From contig VSCH01000021.1 of assembly GCA_047459075.1 (NCBI GenBank), positions 1 to 53,362 on the forward strand: 53,362 nucleotides of DNA, given 5' to 3'. This document shows positions 1 through 6,456 of this stretch, in pieces; position 1 is the first letter of the stretch; each line of letters begins with the position of its first letter. The notes beneath the pieces are model-generated. The model saw nothing but the letters and a program-made list of their open reading frames with translations, had not been told where the DNA came from and searched no databases. The stretch is from ZC4RG19 sp017577565 (GTDB taxonomy: Bacteria; Actinomycetota; Acidimicrobiia; Acidimicrobiales; VFJN01). Both the position numbers and the translations under genes were made by a program.

Positions 1-795
1 GGCGACGAGAACCGCCGGTACGGCGGGAACACCTCGTGCGTGCAGCTCGACGCACCGGGCCACGACCCGATCGTCTTCGACCTCGGCACCGGGCTCCGCC
101 GGCTGGGCCAGACGCTGCCGACCGACGGCAGCTTCCGGGGCGCCGCGCTGGTCACCCACATGCACTGGGACCACGTGCAGGGCCTGCCGTTCTTCGGCCC
201 GATCCTGGCGCCCGGCGCCAAGCTCGACGTCTACGGGCCCTCGCAGGAGGTCGGCTCCCTGGCCGACGCCTTCCGCCAGTTCGTGCGCCCGCCGTTCTTC
301 CCGGTGACGGTCGAGGAGCTCTACGGCCAGATCGAGTTCCACGACGTCGACGACGGCGACATCGAGATCGACGGGGCGAAGGTCCGGGTGCGCCCGGTGC
401 CGCACGTCGGGGCCAACAACGGCTACCGGGTCGAGGTCGGCGGGGCGACGGTGGCCTACATCGCCGACCACCAGATGCCCCACGACGGCAGCCACCGGGT
501 GAGCGACGACGTCCTCGAGCTGTGCGACGGCGCCGACCTCGTCATCCACGACGCCCAGTACACGGTCGAGGAGTTCGCGCAGAAGTACCACTGGGGCCAC
601 TGCACGGTGGACTACGCCGTGTTCGTCGCCCACGAGGCCGGCGCCCGGCGCCTCGCCCTGTTCCACCACGACCCGGCCCACGACGACGACACGCTCGACG
701 ACCTGCTGGCCTACGCCCAGCGGGCCGCCGAGCCCACCGGGCTGACCGAGGTCATCTCCGCCTACGAGGGGCTCACCGTCTCGTTCGGGGGGTGA
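1..795 (+). CDS. MBL-fold metallo-hydrolase (5' end outside the window)
   Basis: The reading frame is open from base 1 and already encodes conserved sequence (RRYGGNTSC) before the first internal GTG at base 40, so the gene begins upstream of the window. The metal-binding motif HMHWDH lies at visible residues 53-58. Further His/Asp ligands appear in ADHQMPHDG, in VIHDAQY and in the C-terminal FHHDPAHDDD. This is the beta-lactamase-fold hydrolase layout related to RNase Z and cyclic phosphodiesterases; the true substrate (phosphodiester, lactone or thioester) cannot be told from sequence. No signal peptide is seen in the visible part, so it is probably cytoplasmic. The next gene starts 26 bp downstream with its own -10-like box. 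Confidence 0.85.
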   Translation, partial: GDENRRYGGNTSCVQLDAPGHDPIVFDLGTGLRRLGQTLPTDGSFRGAALVTHMHWDHVQGLPFFGPILAPGAKLDVYGPSQEVGSLADAFRQFVRPPFFPVTVEELYGQIEFHDVDDGDIEIDGAKVRVRPVPHVGANNGYRVEVGGATVAYIADHQMPHDGSHRVSDDVLELCDGADLVIHDAQYTVEEFAQKYHWGHCTVDYAVFVAHEAGARRLALFHHDPAHDDDTLDDLLAYAQRAAEPTGLTEVISAYEGLTVSFGG

Positions 796-821
796 CCGGG
801 CCGGTCGCTAGGGTGCACCCC

Positions 822-1325
822 GTGAGCCTCGGAGCGCACAAGCCGCCTGCGATCGACAGCGCCCGGTACCGCCAGGTGCTGGGGCACTTCCCGACCGGGG
901 TGACCGTCGTGACCGCGGCGACGGACGACGGGCCGGTGGGGCTGTGCGTCGGGTCGTTCACGTCGGTGTCGCTCGACCCGCCGCTCGTGGCCTTCTTCGC
1001 CGCCAAGACGTCGACGACCTACCCGAGGATCGAGGCCGCCGGGCAGTACTGCGTCAACATCCTGGGCGAGGACCAGGAGGAGGAGGCCCGGGTCTTCGCC
1101 AGCTCCGGCACCGACAAGTTCGCCGGCATCGGCTGGCGGCCGTCGCCGGCCACCGGGGCGCCGGTGCTCGACGACGTGCTCGCCTGGATCGACTGCCGCG
1201 TCGAGACGGTGCACGAGGCCGGCGACCACTGGCTGAACATCGGACGGGTGCTCGACCTCGAGGTGGGCCGCGAGGGCGGCCCGCTGGTGTTCTTCCGGGG
1301 CGGCTTCGGCCGCTACACGACCTGA
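822..1325 (+). CDS. Flavin reductase domain protein (FMN-binding split barrel)
   Basis: A 167-residue protein with the flavin reductase signature: PTGVTVVTA near residue 24, then SFTSVSLDPPLVAFF and the YCVNILGEDQEE segment. Relatives (HpaC, ActVB, small monooxygenase components) reduce FMN or FAD with NAD(P)H and pass it to a monooxygenase; some bind F420 or heme instead. Length is normal for the single-domain family. GTG 822 is chosen because a TAGGGT box (809-814) ends 7 nt before it, the pattern of a leaderless transcript, and because the preceding codons are not family-like. No partner monooxygenase lies next to it. It is followed 13 bp later by the carbonic anhydrase-like gene, probably in one operon. 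Confidence 0.82.
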   Translation: MSLGAHKPPAIDSARYRQVLGHFPTGVTVVTAATDDGPVGLCVGSFTSVSLDPPLVAFFAAKTSTTYPRIEAAGQYCVNILGEDQEEEARVFASSGTDKFAGIGWRPSPATGAPVLDDVLAWIDCRVETVHEAGDHWLNIGRVLDLEVGREGGPLVFFRGGFGRYTT

Positions 1326-1338
1326 GCCAGGGAGCGCC

Positions 1339-1860
1339 ATGCCCATCTACGCCCTCGGCGACGCCGAGCCGCAGATCGACCCGACCGCCTACGTCCACCC
1401 CGACGCGGTGATCATCGGCGACGTGCGCATCGGCCCCGAGGCGTCGGTGTGGCCGCACGCCGTGCTCCGGGGCGACGGCGCGCCGATCACGATCGGCGCC
1501 CGCAGCTCGGTCCAGGACGGCTCGGTCCTGCACTGCACGCCGATCCACCCCACGACGGTGGGGGAGGAGTGCGTCATCGGCCACCTCGTGCACCTCGAAG
1601 GCTGCACGATCGAGGACGGCGCGCTCGTGGGGTCCAACGCGGTCGTGCTCCACGAGGCCGTCGTGCGCCGCGAGGCGCTCGTCGGGGCCGGGGCCCTGGT
1701 GCCCGGCGGCACCGAGGTGCCGTCGCGGGCCATGGCGCTCGGCGTGCCGGCCAAGATCCGTCCCGACGCGGTCGACCCCGAGGCGATGATCCGCCTGGCC
1801 ATGCTCAGCTACGTCGAGCGGGGAGCCCGCTACCGCAAGGAGCTGCGCCGCCTCGACTGA
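1339..1860 (+). CDS. Gamma carbonic anhydrase-like hexapeptide-repeat protein
   Basis: A 173-residue left-handed beta-helix protein of the YrdA/PaaY/gamma-carbonic anhydrase group. The hexapeptide turns run from about residue 12 to 140 (for example VIIGDVRIGPEASV), followed by a C-terminal helix (MIRLAMLSYVERGARYRKELRRL). Active-site-type residues are visible: R44, Q59, D60, H65 and H82. The third metal histidine, expected in a GHxxxLHGC context, is Glu87 here (GHLVHLEGC), with a histidine at 85 instead. Metal binding or activity may therefore differ from Cam-type enzymes. A Shine-Dalgarno AGGGAG (1329-1334) precedes ATG 1339. Reversible CO2 hydration is the family role; actual activity is unproven. 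Confidence 0.85.
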   Translation: MPIYALGDAEPQIDPTAYVHPDAVIIGDVRIGPEASVWPHAVLRGDGAPITIGARSSVQDGSVLHCTPIHPTTVGEECVIGHLVHLEGCTIEDGALVGSNAVVLHEAVVRREALVGAGALVPGGTEVPSRAMALGVPAKIRPDAVDPEAMIRLAMLSYVERGARYRKELRRLD

Positions 1861-1912
1861 CCCCGCGGGAACGCGCGGGAGCCCCGGCCCGCCCGCGTGG
1901 CAGGGTGGCCGG

Positions 1913-2506
1913 ATGACGCTCTCCCGGGTGTGCGTGTTCTGCGGCTCCAGCGTCGGGGCGCGCGCCGACTACCTCGAGGTGGCCCGGGCGCTCGGGGCCG
2001 AGCTCGCCGCCCGGGGCATCGGCCTCGTCTACGGCGGGGCCCGGGTCGGCCTCATGGGCGCGCTGGCCGACGCCTGCCGGGCCGCGGGCGGCGAGGTCGT
2101 CGGCGTGATCCCGGGCGCCCTGGTCGAGGCCGAGGTCGCCCACACCGGCCTCGACGACCTGCGGGTCGTCGGGTCGATGCACGAGCGCAAGGCGCTGATG
2201 TCCGAGCTCGCCGACGGCTTCGTGGCGCTGCCGGGCGGCTTCGGCACGCTGGACGAGCTGTGCGAGGCCCTCACCTGGAGCCAGCTCGGCCTGCACGTCC
2301 CGCCCAAGCCCTGCGCGCTGCTCGACGTCGGCGGCTTCTTCCGGCCGCTCGTCGAGCTGTTCGACGCGGCGGCCGAGGAGGGGTTCCTCCGCCCGGAGCA
2401 CCGGGGCCTCGTGCTGGTGGTGGACACGCCGGCCGGGGCGCTCGACGCCCTGGCCGCGTGGACGCCGCCCCCGCCCACCCGCAAGTGGGTGGACGGGCCC
2501 GGGTGA
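1913..2506 (+). CDS. LOG-family protein (cytokinin riboside phosphoribohydrolase-like)
   Basis: A 197-residue Rossmann-type protein of the LOG/TIGR00730 family. The nucleotide motifs are GGARVGLMG (41-49) and PGGFGTLDE (around 105-113), with the conserved MHERK segment between them. Family members cleave the ribose 5-phosphate from N6-modified or plain AMP, giving free base in cytokinin activation or nucleotide salvage. Length matches the family. ATG 1913 has no good Shine-Dalgarno; a CAGGGT box at 1901-1906 ends 6 nt before it, suggesting a leaderless start. The stop codon overlaps the GTG of the next membrane protein gene, so the two are probably translationally coupled. Confidence 0.88.
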   Translation: MTLSRVCVFCGSSVGARADYLEVARALGAELAARGIGLVYGGARVGLMGALADACRAAGGEVVGVIPGALVEAEVAHTGLDDLRVVGSMHERKALMSELADGFVALPGGFGTLDELCEALTWSQLGLHVPPKPCALLDVGGFFRPLVELFDAAAEEGFLRPEHRGLVLVVDTPAGALDALAAWTPPPPTRKWVDGPG

Positions 2507-3225
2507 GGTTCCGGCGCGTCCCCGGCCGCCCCGTCGGCCCGCGCACCCTGGCGCTGGCCGCGGTCGGCGGCGTGCTCATCGGTGCCGGCGCGGCGGCGAT
2601 GATCGCCTCCGACCTCGGGGTGACGCCCTGGGACGTGCTCACCACCGCGGTCGCCGACCGGGCCGGCGTCTCGGTCGGCGTGTCGGCCGCCGGGCTCAGC
2701 GTCCTGGTCTACGCGCTGTGCGCCCCCCTCGGCCGGCTGCCCGGGTGGGGCAACGCCGTGCTGCTGGTGGCGGTCAGCGGCGCGGTCGACGGGGCGCTGG
2801 CCCTGCTGGGCGAGCCCGACGCCTGGGCGGGCCGGGCGCTGCTCTACGCCGCCGGCGTGCCGGTCGTGTGCCTGGGCGTCGCCCTGGTGGTCGTGGCCGA
2901 CATCGGCGTGGGGCCGCTGGAGATGGCGATGCTGGTGGCGACCGACCGGGCCGTGCCGCTCGTGCGGGCCCGGGTGGTCATCGAGGCGACGACGCTCGCC
3001 GTGGGCACGGCGCTGGGCGGGGCGCTGGGCCTCGGCACGGCGGGGTTCGCGCTGGCCGCCGGCCCGCTGATCGCCGGCTGGCTGCGGCTGCTGGGTGCCG
3101 CGCCGGGGCCGCGGCGGCTCTCAGCCGTCGGAGGCGAGGAACTCGAGCCCGGCGACGGGGAGGTTGCGCAGCACCGCGAAGCAGAGGGCGACGACGATGC
3201 CGGCCACGAGCGCCGCGTGGGGTAG
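2503..3225 (+). CDS. YczE/YitT-like multi-pass membrane protein
   Basis: A 240-residue membrane protein related to the YczE/YyaS/YitT group. About five or six hydrophobic helices are visible, with the typical first helix followed by ASDLGVTPWDVLTTAVA and a second copy of that motif (ADIGVGPLEMAMLVA), indicating an internal duplication. Function is unknown; relatives sit in the cytoplasmic membrane. The GTG start overlaps the stop of the LOG gene (GTGA). The membrane domain ends near residue 206; the last 35 residues are hydrophilic, read antisense through the 3' end of the convergent DUF2752 gene and do not look like family sequence. A lost stop codon is likely. Confidence 0.78.
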   Translation: MRFRRVPGRPVGPRTLALAAVGGVLIGAGAAAMIASDLGVTPWDVLTTAVADRAGVSVGVSAAGLSVLVYALCAPLGRLPGWGNAVLLVAVSGAVDGALALLGEPDAWAGRALLYAAGVPVVCLGVALVVVADIGVGPLEMAMLVATDRAVPLVRARVVIEATTLAVGTALGGALGLGTAGFALAAGPLIAGWLRLLGAAPGPRRLSAVGGEELEPGDGEVAQHREAEGDDDAGHERRVG

Positions 3226-3564
3226 CCGGAGGCGTCGCTCGGGCAGGCCGAGGAGCGGGCGCAGCCACAGCCCCAGCGCGAGCGCGGGGAGGGCGAGCAG
3301 CAGCGGCAGCAGCAGGTTGTGGTCGAGGGCGGCGACGAGGTCGCCCCGGAGCAGGTCGTGGGTGCCCCGCAGCGCGCCGCAGGCCGGGCAGTCGAGCCCG
3401 AGCAGGGTCCGGGTCGGGCAGACGGGGTAGAGGCCGCCCTCGGCGGGGTCGACGAGGCCGACGTAGGCGGTGAGCGCGGCGACGGCGCCGAGGCCCACCA
3501 GGCGCCCCCACGGCCGGCCCGGGACCGCGGCCCTGGTCGCGGTCGTCGCCGTCACGGGGTCCAT
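3121..3564 (-). CDS. DUF2752 membrane protein
   Basis: A 147-residue protein with three hydrophobic helices and the family hallmark: Cys49, then CPAC at 59-62 followed by GALRGTHDLLRGD. DUF2752 proteins are small membrane proteins of unknown role, common in actinobacteria. ATG 3564 has an upstream TACCGT box (3579-3574 on this strand) 9 nt away, overlapping the -10 of the divergent LLM gene. The 3' end overlaps the tail of the convergent YczE-like gene by 105 bp. Confidence 0.8.
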   Translation of the reverse strand: MDPVTATTATRAAVPGRPWGRLVGLGAVAALTAYVGLVDPAEGGLYPVCPTRTLLGLDCPACGALRGTHDLLRGDLVAALDHNLLLPLLLALPALALGLWLRPLLGLPERRLRLPHAALVAGIVVALCFAVLRNLPVAGLEFLASDG

Positions 3565-3573
3565 CGCTCCCCG

Positions 3574-3583
3574 ACGGTAGCGT
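3574..3583. promoter_or_regulatory. Bidirectional promoter core with two -10 boxes sharing a TA step
   Basis: The 26-bp gap between two divergent start codons holds ACGGTAGCGT. Read rightwards it gives TAGCGT (3578-3583), ending 7 nt before ATG 3591. Read leftwards it gives TACCGT (3579-3574), ending 9 nt before ATG 3564. The two hexamers share the central TA. No Shine-Dalgarno fits either gene, so both transcripts would be leaderless. Sequence-based inference only. Confidence 0.5.
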
Positions 3584-3590
3584 CGGCGCC

Positions 3591-4475
3591 ATGGACGTGG
3601 GATCCGTCGGCATCTGGACCGCGCAGCTCGACCTCCAGCCCGCGGCGCGCGCCCGCGAGGTGGCGGCCGAGCTCGACGAGCTGGGCTACGGGGCGCTGTG
3701 GGTGCCGGAGGCGGTGGGGCGGGAGGCGCTGACCCACGCTGCCGTGCTGCTGGGCGCGACCCGCCGCATCGTCGTGGCCACCGGGGTCGCCAACATCTAC
3801 AACCGCACGCCGGCAGCCACCGCCCTGGCCCAGCGCCTGCTGGCCGACGACTCGGGCGGGCGGTTCCTGCTCGGCCTCGGCGTCAGCCACGGCCCCATGG
3901 TCGAGGGCATGCTCGGGCAGCGCTGGGAGAAGCCCTACTCCCGCATGGTCGAGTACCTCGACGCCCTGGACGGGGCCTTCACCGTGTCGCCCGCCCCGGC
4001 GAAGGAGCCGCCCCGGGTCCTGGCCGCGCTCGGCCCGAGGATGCTCGAGCTGGCGGGGCGGCGGGCGTGGGGGGCGCTGACCTACTTCGTGCCGGTCGAG
4101 CACACGCCGGTCGCCCGCCGGCACCTCGGCGACGGGCCGATGCTCATGGTCGAGCAGGCGGCGGTGCTGACCACCGACCCCGAGGTGGCACGCGACGCCG
4201 CCCGCAAGCACATGCAGGTCTACCTGACGCTGCCCAACTACGTGAGCAACCTGCGCCGGCTCGGGTGGGGGGACGACGACCTGGCCGACGGCGGCAGCGA
4301 CGCGCTCGTCGACGCGCTGGTCGCCTGGGGCGACGTCGACGCGATCGCGGCCCGGGTGGCCGAGCACCGGGAGGCGGGCGCCGACCACGTGTGCGTCCAG
4401 GTGCTCGACACCGACGTCAGCGCCCTGCCGCTCGAGCAGTGGCGGGAGCTGGCCCCGGCGCTGCTCGACGGCTGA
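3591..4475 (+). CDS. F420-dependent LLM-class oxidoreductase
   Basis: A 294-residue luciferase-like TIM-barrel protein resembling the TIGR03620 subgroup of F420-dependent oxidoreductases. Visible landmarks are the N-terminal strand (VGIWTAQLD), LDELGYGALWVPEAVGRE, the TGVANIYNRTP segment and GRFLLGLGVSHGPMVEG, which binds the phosphate of the deazaflavin in relatives. The family transfers hydride between reduced F420 and an organic substrate; the substrate is unknown here. Length is typical. Start ATG 3591 follows the shared bidirectional -10 region directly. It is monocistronic; the next gene starts after an intergenic region with a palindromic operator. Confidence 0.87.
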   Translation: MDVGSVGIWTAQLDLQPAARAREVAAELDELGYGALWVPEAVGREALTHAAVLLGATRRIVVATGVANIYNRTPAATALAQRLLADDSGGRFLLGLGVSHGPMVEGMLGQRWEKPYSRMVEYLDALDGAFTVSPAPAKEPPRVLAALGPRMLELAGRRAWGALTYFVPVEHTPVARRHLGDGPMLMVEQAAVLTTDPEVARDAARKHMQVYLTLPNYVSNLRRLGWGDDDLADGGSDALVDALVAWGDVDAIAARVAEHREAGADHVCVQVLDTDVSALPLEQWRELAPALLDG

Positions 4476-4522
4476 CCGGGCGCCGGCGCGGAACGCGCTG
4501 TCGGGCCGCGCGCGGTCCCGGA

Positions 4523-4528
4523 TACACT
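4523..4528 (+). promoter_or_regulatory. -10 box of the ABC exporter operon
   Basis: TACACT is the best -10-like hexamer upstream of the exporter operon. Its last two bases overlap the left arm of the perfect palindrome at 4527-4544, so a bound repressor would block polymerase. Confidence 0.5.
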
Positions 4529-4544
4529 TGACCCGCGGGTCAAG
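4527..4544. promoter_or_regulatory. Perfect 18-bp palindromic operator (CTTGACCCG/CGGGTCAAG)
   Basis: The two 9-bp halves are exact reverse complements. The site overlaps the end of a TACACT -10 box and covers the likely transcription start, 41 bp before the first exporter start codon. Symmetry, length and position fit a dimeric repressor (TetR- or MarR-like) controlling an efflux pump. The nearest TetR gene in the window is 10 kb away and no link to it is shown. There is no T-run, so a terminator is less likely. Confidence 0.6.
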
Positions 4545-4584
4545 TTCGCGGTGGCGAGCACCGGCCGCCAGGTGAGGGGAGCGC

Positions 4585-6456
4585 ATGTCGGAGAGCTCGG
4601 AGAGCACGGCTCGACGCAACGGCTGGAGGTTGATCGTCCGGGAGGCCGGGCGGCGCCGGTTGGGCATCGCCATCGGTGTCGTGACCGGCCTCGCCTGGAC
4701 GGCGGCCAAGGTGAGCACCGGCGTGATCGTCCGGCAGGCGGTCGACGAGGGGATCGAGCGGGACGACATGACCGCCCTGCGCAACTGGGCCGTCGTGCTC
4801 GGCTGCGTCGCCCTCGCCTCGGCGGTCTTCACCGGGCTGCGCCGCTACATGGCCTTCCGCGAGGCCCGGGCGGTCGAGGCCAGCCTGCGCGACCGGATCT
4901 TCGCCCACGTGCAGCGCCTGCACTTCGCCTTCCACGACGAGGTGCAGACCGGCCAGATCATGAGCCGGGCCAACACCGACCTCCAGCAGATCCAGGCCTT
5001 CGTGGTCATGGTCCCGCTCACCATCAGCAACTTCATGACCGTGCTGTCGGTGACGGTGATCCTGGTCACGATCGACCCGCTGCTCACCCTGCTGGCCCTC
5101 GGCTCGCTGCCGTTCCTCAACCTCATGGCCACCCGGTTCTCCCGGCGGCTGCACCCCCACGTCATGGCCATCCAGCAGGAGTCGGCCGAGCTGGCCGCCG
5201 TCGTCGAGGAGTCCGTCGCCGGCGTGCGGGTGATCAAGGGCCTCGGCGCCGAGCGGGTGCAGGCCGCCCGCCTGGCCGCGGAGGCCGACGACGTCTACCG
5301 GGCGTCCATGGCCGCGGCCATGACCCGCGCCCGGTTCGTGCCGGCGCTCGAGCTGCTCCCCAACATCGGGTTCATCGCCGTGCTCGGCTACGGCGGCCAC
5401 CAGGTGCTCTCCGGCGACCTGACGCTCGGCGCGCTCGTCGCCTTCAACGTCTACATCGGCATGCTCGTGTGGCCGCTGCGCATGCTCGGCATGATCGTCG
5501 CCCAGGCCCAGCGGGCGGTGGCCGCGGCCGAGCGGGTCCACGAGGTCCTGGCCACCCAGCCCGAGGTCACCGACCCGCCCCGCCCCAAGCCGCTGCCGGC
5601 GGGCGGCGGCGAGCTGCGGTTCCGGGGGGTGCGGTTCGGCTACGGCCGGGCCGAGCCGGTGCTCGACGGCTTCGACCTCACCGTGCGGGCCGGCGAGTCG
5701 GTGGCGCTGGTCGGGGCCACCGGGTCGGGCAAGTCGACGATCGCCCGGCTGATCCCCCGCTTCTACGACGTCGAGGAGGGCAGCATCACGCTCGACGGCG
5801 TCGACGTGCGCGAGCTGCGGCTGCGCGAGCTGCGGCGGGCCATCGGCATCGTCTTCGAGGACACCTTCCTGTTCAGCGACACCATCGGCGCCAACATCGC
5901 CTTCGCCGACCCCGACGCCCCGCCCGAGGCGATCGAGCGGGCGGCCCGGCTGGCCGGCGCCCACGAGTTCATCACGGCCCTGCCCGAGGGCTACGCCACC
6001 CGCATCGGCGAGCGGGGCTACTCGCTGTCGGGCGGCCAGCGGCAGCGCATCGCCATCGCCCGCGCCATCCTCGCCGACCCCCGGGTGCTGATCCTCGACG
6101 ACGCCACCTCGGCCGTCGACCCCACGAAGGAGCACGAGATCCGCGACGCGCTCGCCGAGGTGATGCGGGGCCGCACGACCATCGTCATCGCCCACCGCCC
6201 GGCGACCATCGCCCTCGCCGACCGCGTCGTGCTCATCGACGGCGGCCGTGTCGCCGCCGAGGGCACCCACCAGTCGCTGCTCGGCTCGAGCGAGCGCTAC
6301 CGCGAGGTGCTGGCCTCGGCGGCGGCCCGGCACGCCGAGGCGGTGCCCCACGACGCCGGGGCGGTCGTGGCCGGCGACGGCGACGGCGGCCCGCCGGGGC
6401 GGCCCGAGCGGGTCGGCGGCGCGGTGGCCGGACGGGCCCGGGGAGGTCGGTCCTGA
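4585..6456 (+). CDS. ABC exporter subunit with degenerate Walker B (heterodimer half 1)
   Basis: A 623-residue half-transporter: a six-helix exporter membrane domain (about residues 20-320), then a nucleotide-binding domain. Walker A is GATGSGKST from residue 377; the signature is LSGGQRQR; the H-loop is VIAHRP. Walker B reads LILDD, so the catalytic glutamate is Asp506. That is the mark of the inactive-site subunit in heterodimeric exporters such as TM287/288 and BmrCD. ATG 4585 follows the purine-rich AGGGGAG. Its stop overlaps the start of the partner (TGATG). The likely role is ATP-driven export of lipids or drugs across the cytoplasmic membrane. A 40-residue Gly/Ala/Arg-rich tail is dispensable-looking. 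Confidence 0.92.
   Translation: MSESSESTARRNGWRLIVREAGRRRLGIAIGVVTGLAWTAAKVSTGVIVRQAVDEGIERDDMTALRNWAVVLGCVALASAVFTGLRRYMAFREARAVEASLRDRIFAHVQRLHFAFHDEVQTGQIMSRANTDLQQIQAFVVMVPLTISNFMTVLSVTVILVTIDPLLTLLALGSLPFLNLMATRFSRRLHPHVMAIQQESAELAAVVEESVAGVRVIKGLGAERVQAARLAAEADDVYRASMAAAMTRARFVPALELLPNIGFIAVLGYGGHQVLSGDLTLGALVAFNVYIGMLVWPLRMLGMIVAQAQRAVAAAERVHEVLATQPEVTDPPRPKPLPAGGGELRFRGVRFGYGRAEPVLDGFDLTVRAGESVALVGATGSGKSTIARLIPRFYDVEEGSITLDGVDVRELRLRELRRAIGIVFEDTFLFSDTIGANIAFADPDAPPEAIERAARLAGAHEFITALPEGYATRIGERGYSLSGGQRQRIAIARAILADPRVLILDDATSAVDPTKEHEIRDALAEVMRGRTTIVIAHRPATIALADRVVLIDGGRVAAEGTHQSLLGSSERYREVLASAAARHAEAVPHDAGAVVAGDGDGGPPGRPERVGGAVAGRARGGRS

Noticed and set aside
1861..1900. GC-rich inverted sequence between the carbonic anhydrase-like and LOG genes as a terminator
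   Set aside because: Only imperfect short stems, no T-run and several equal foldings.
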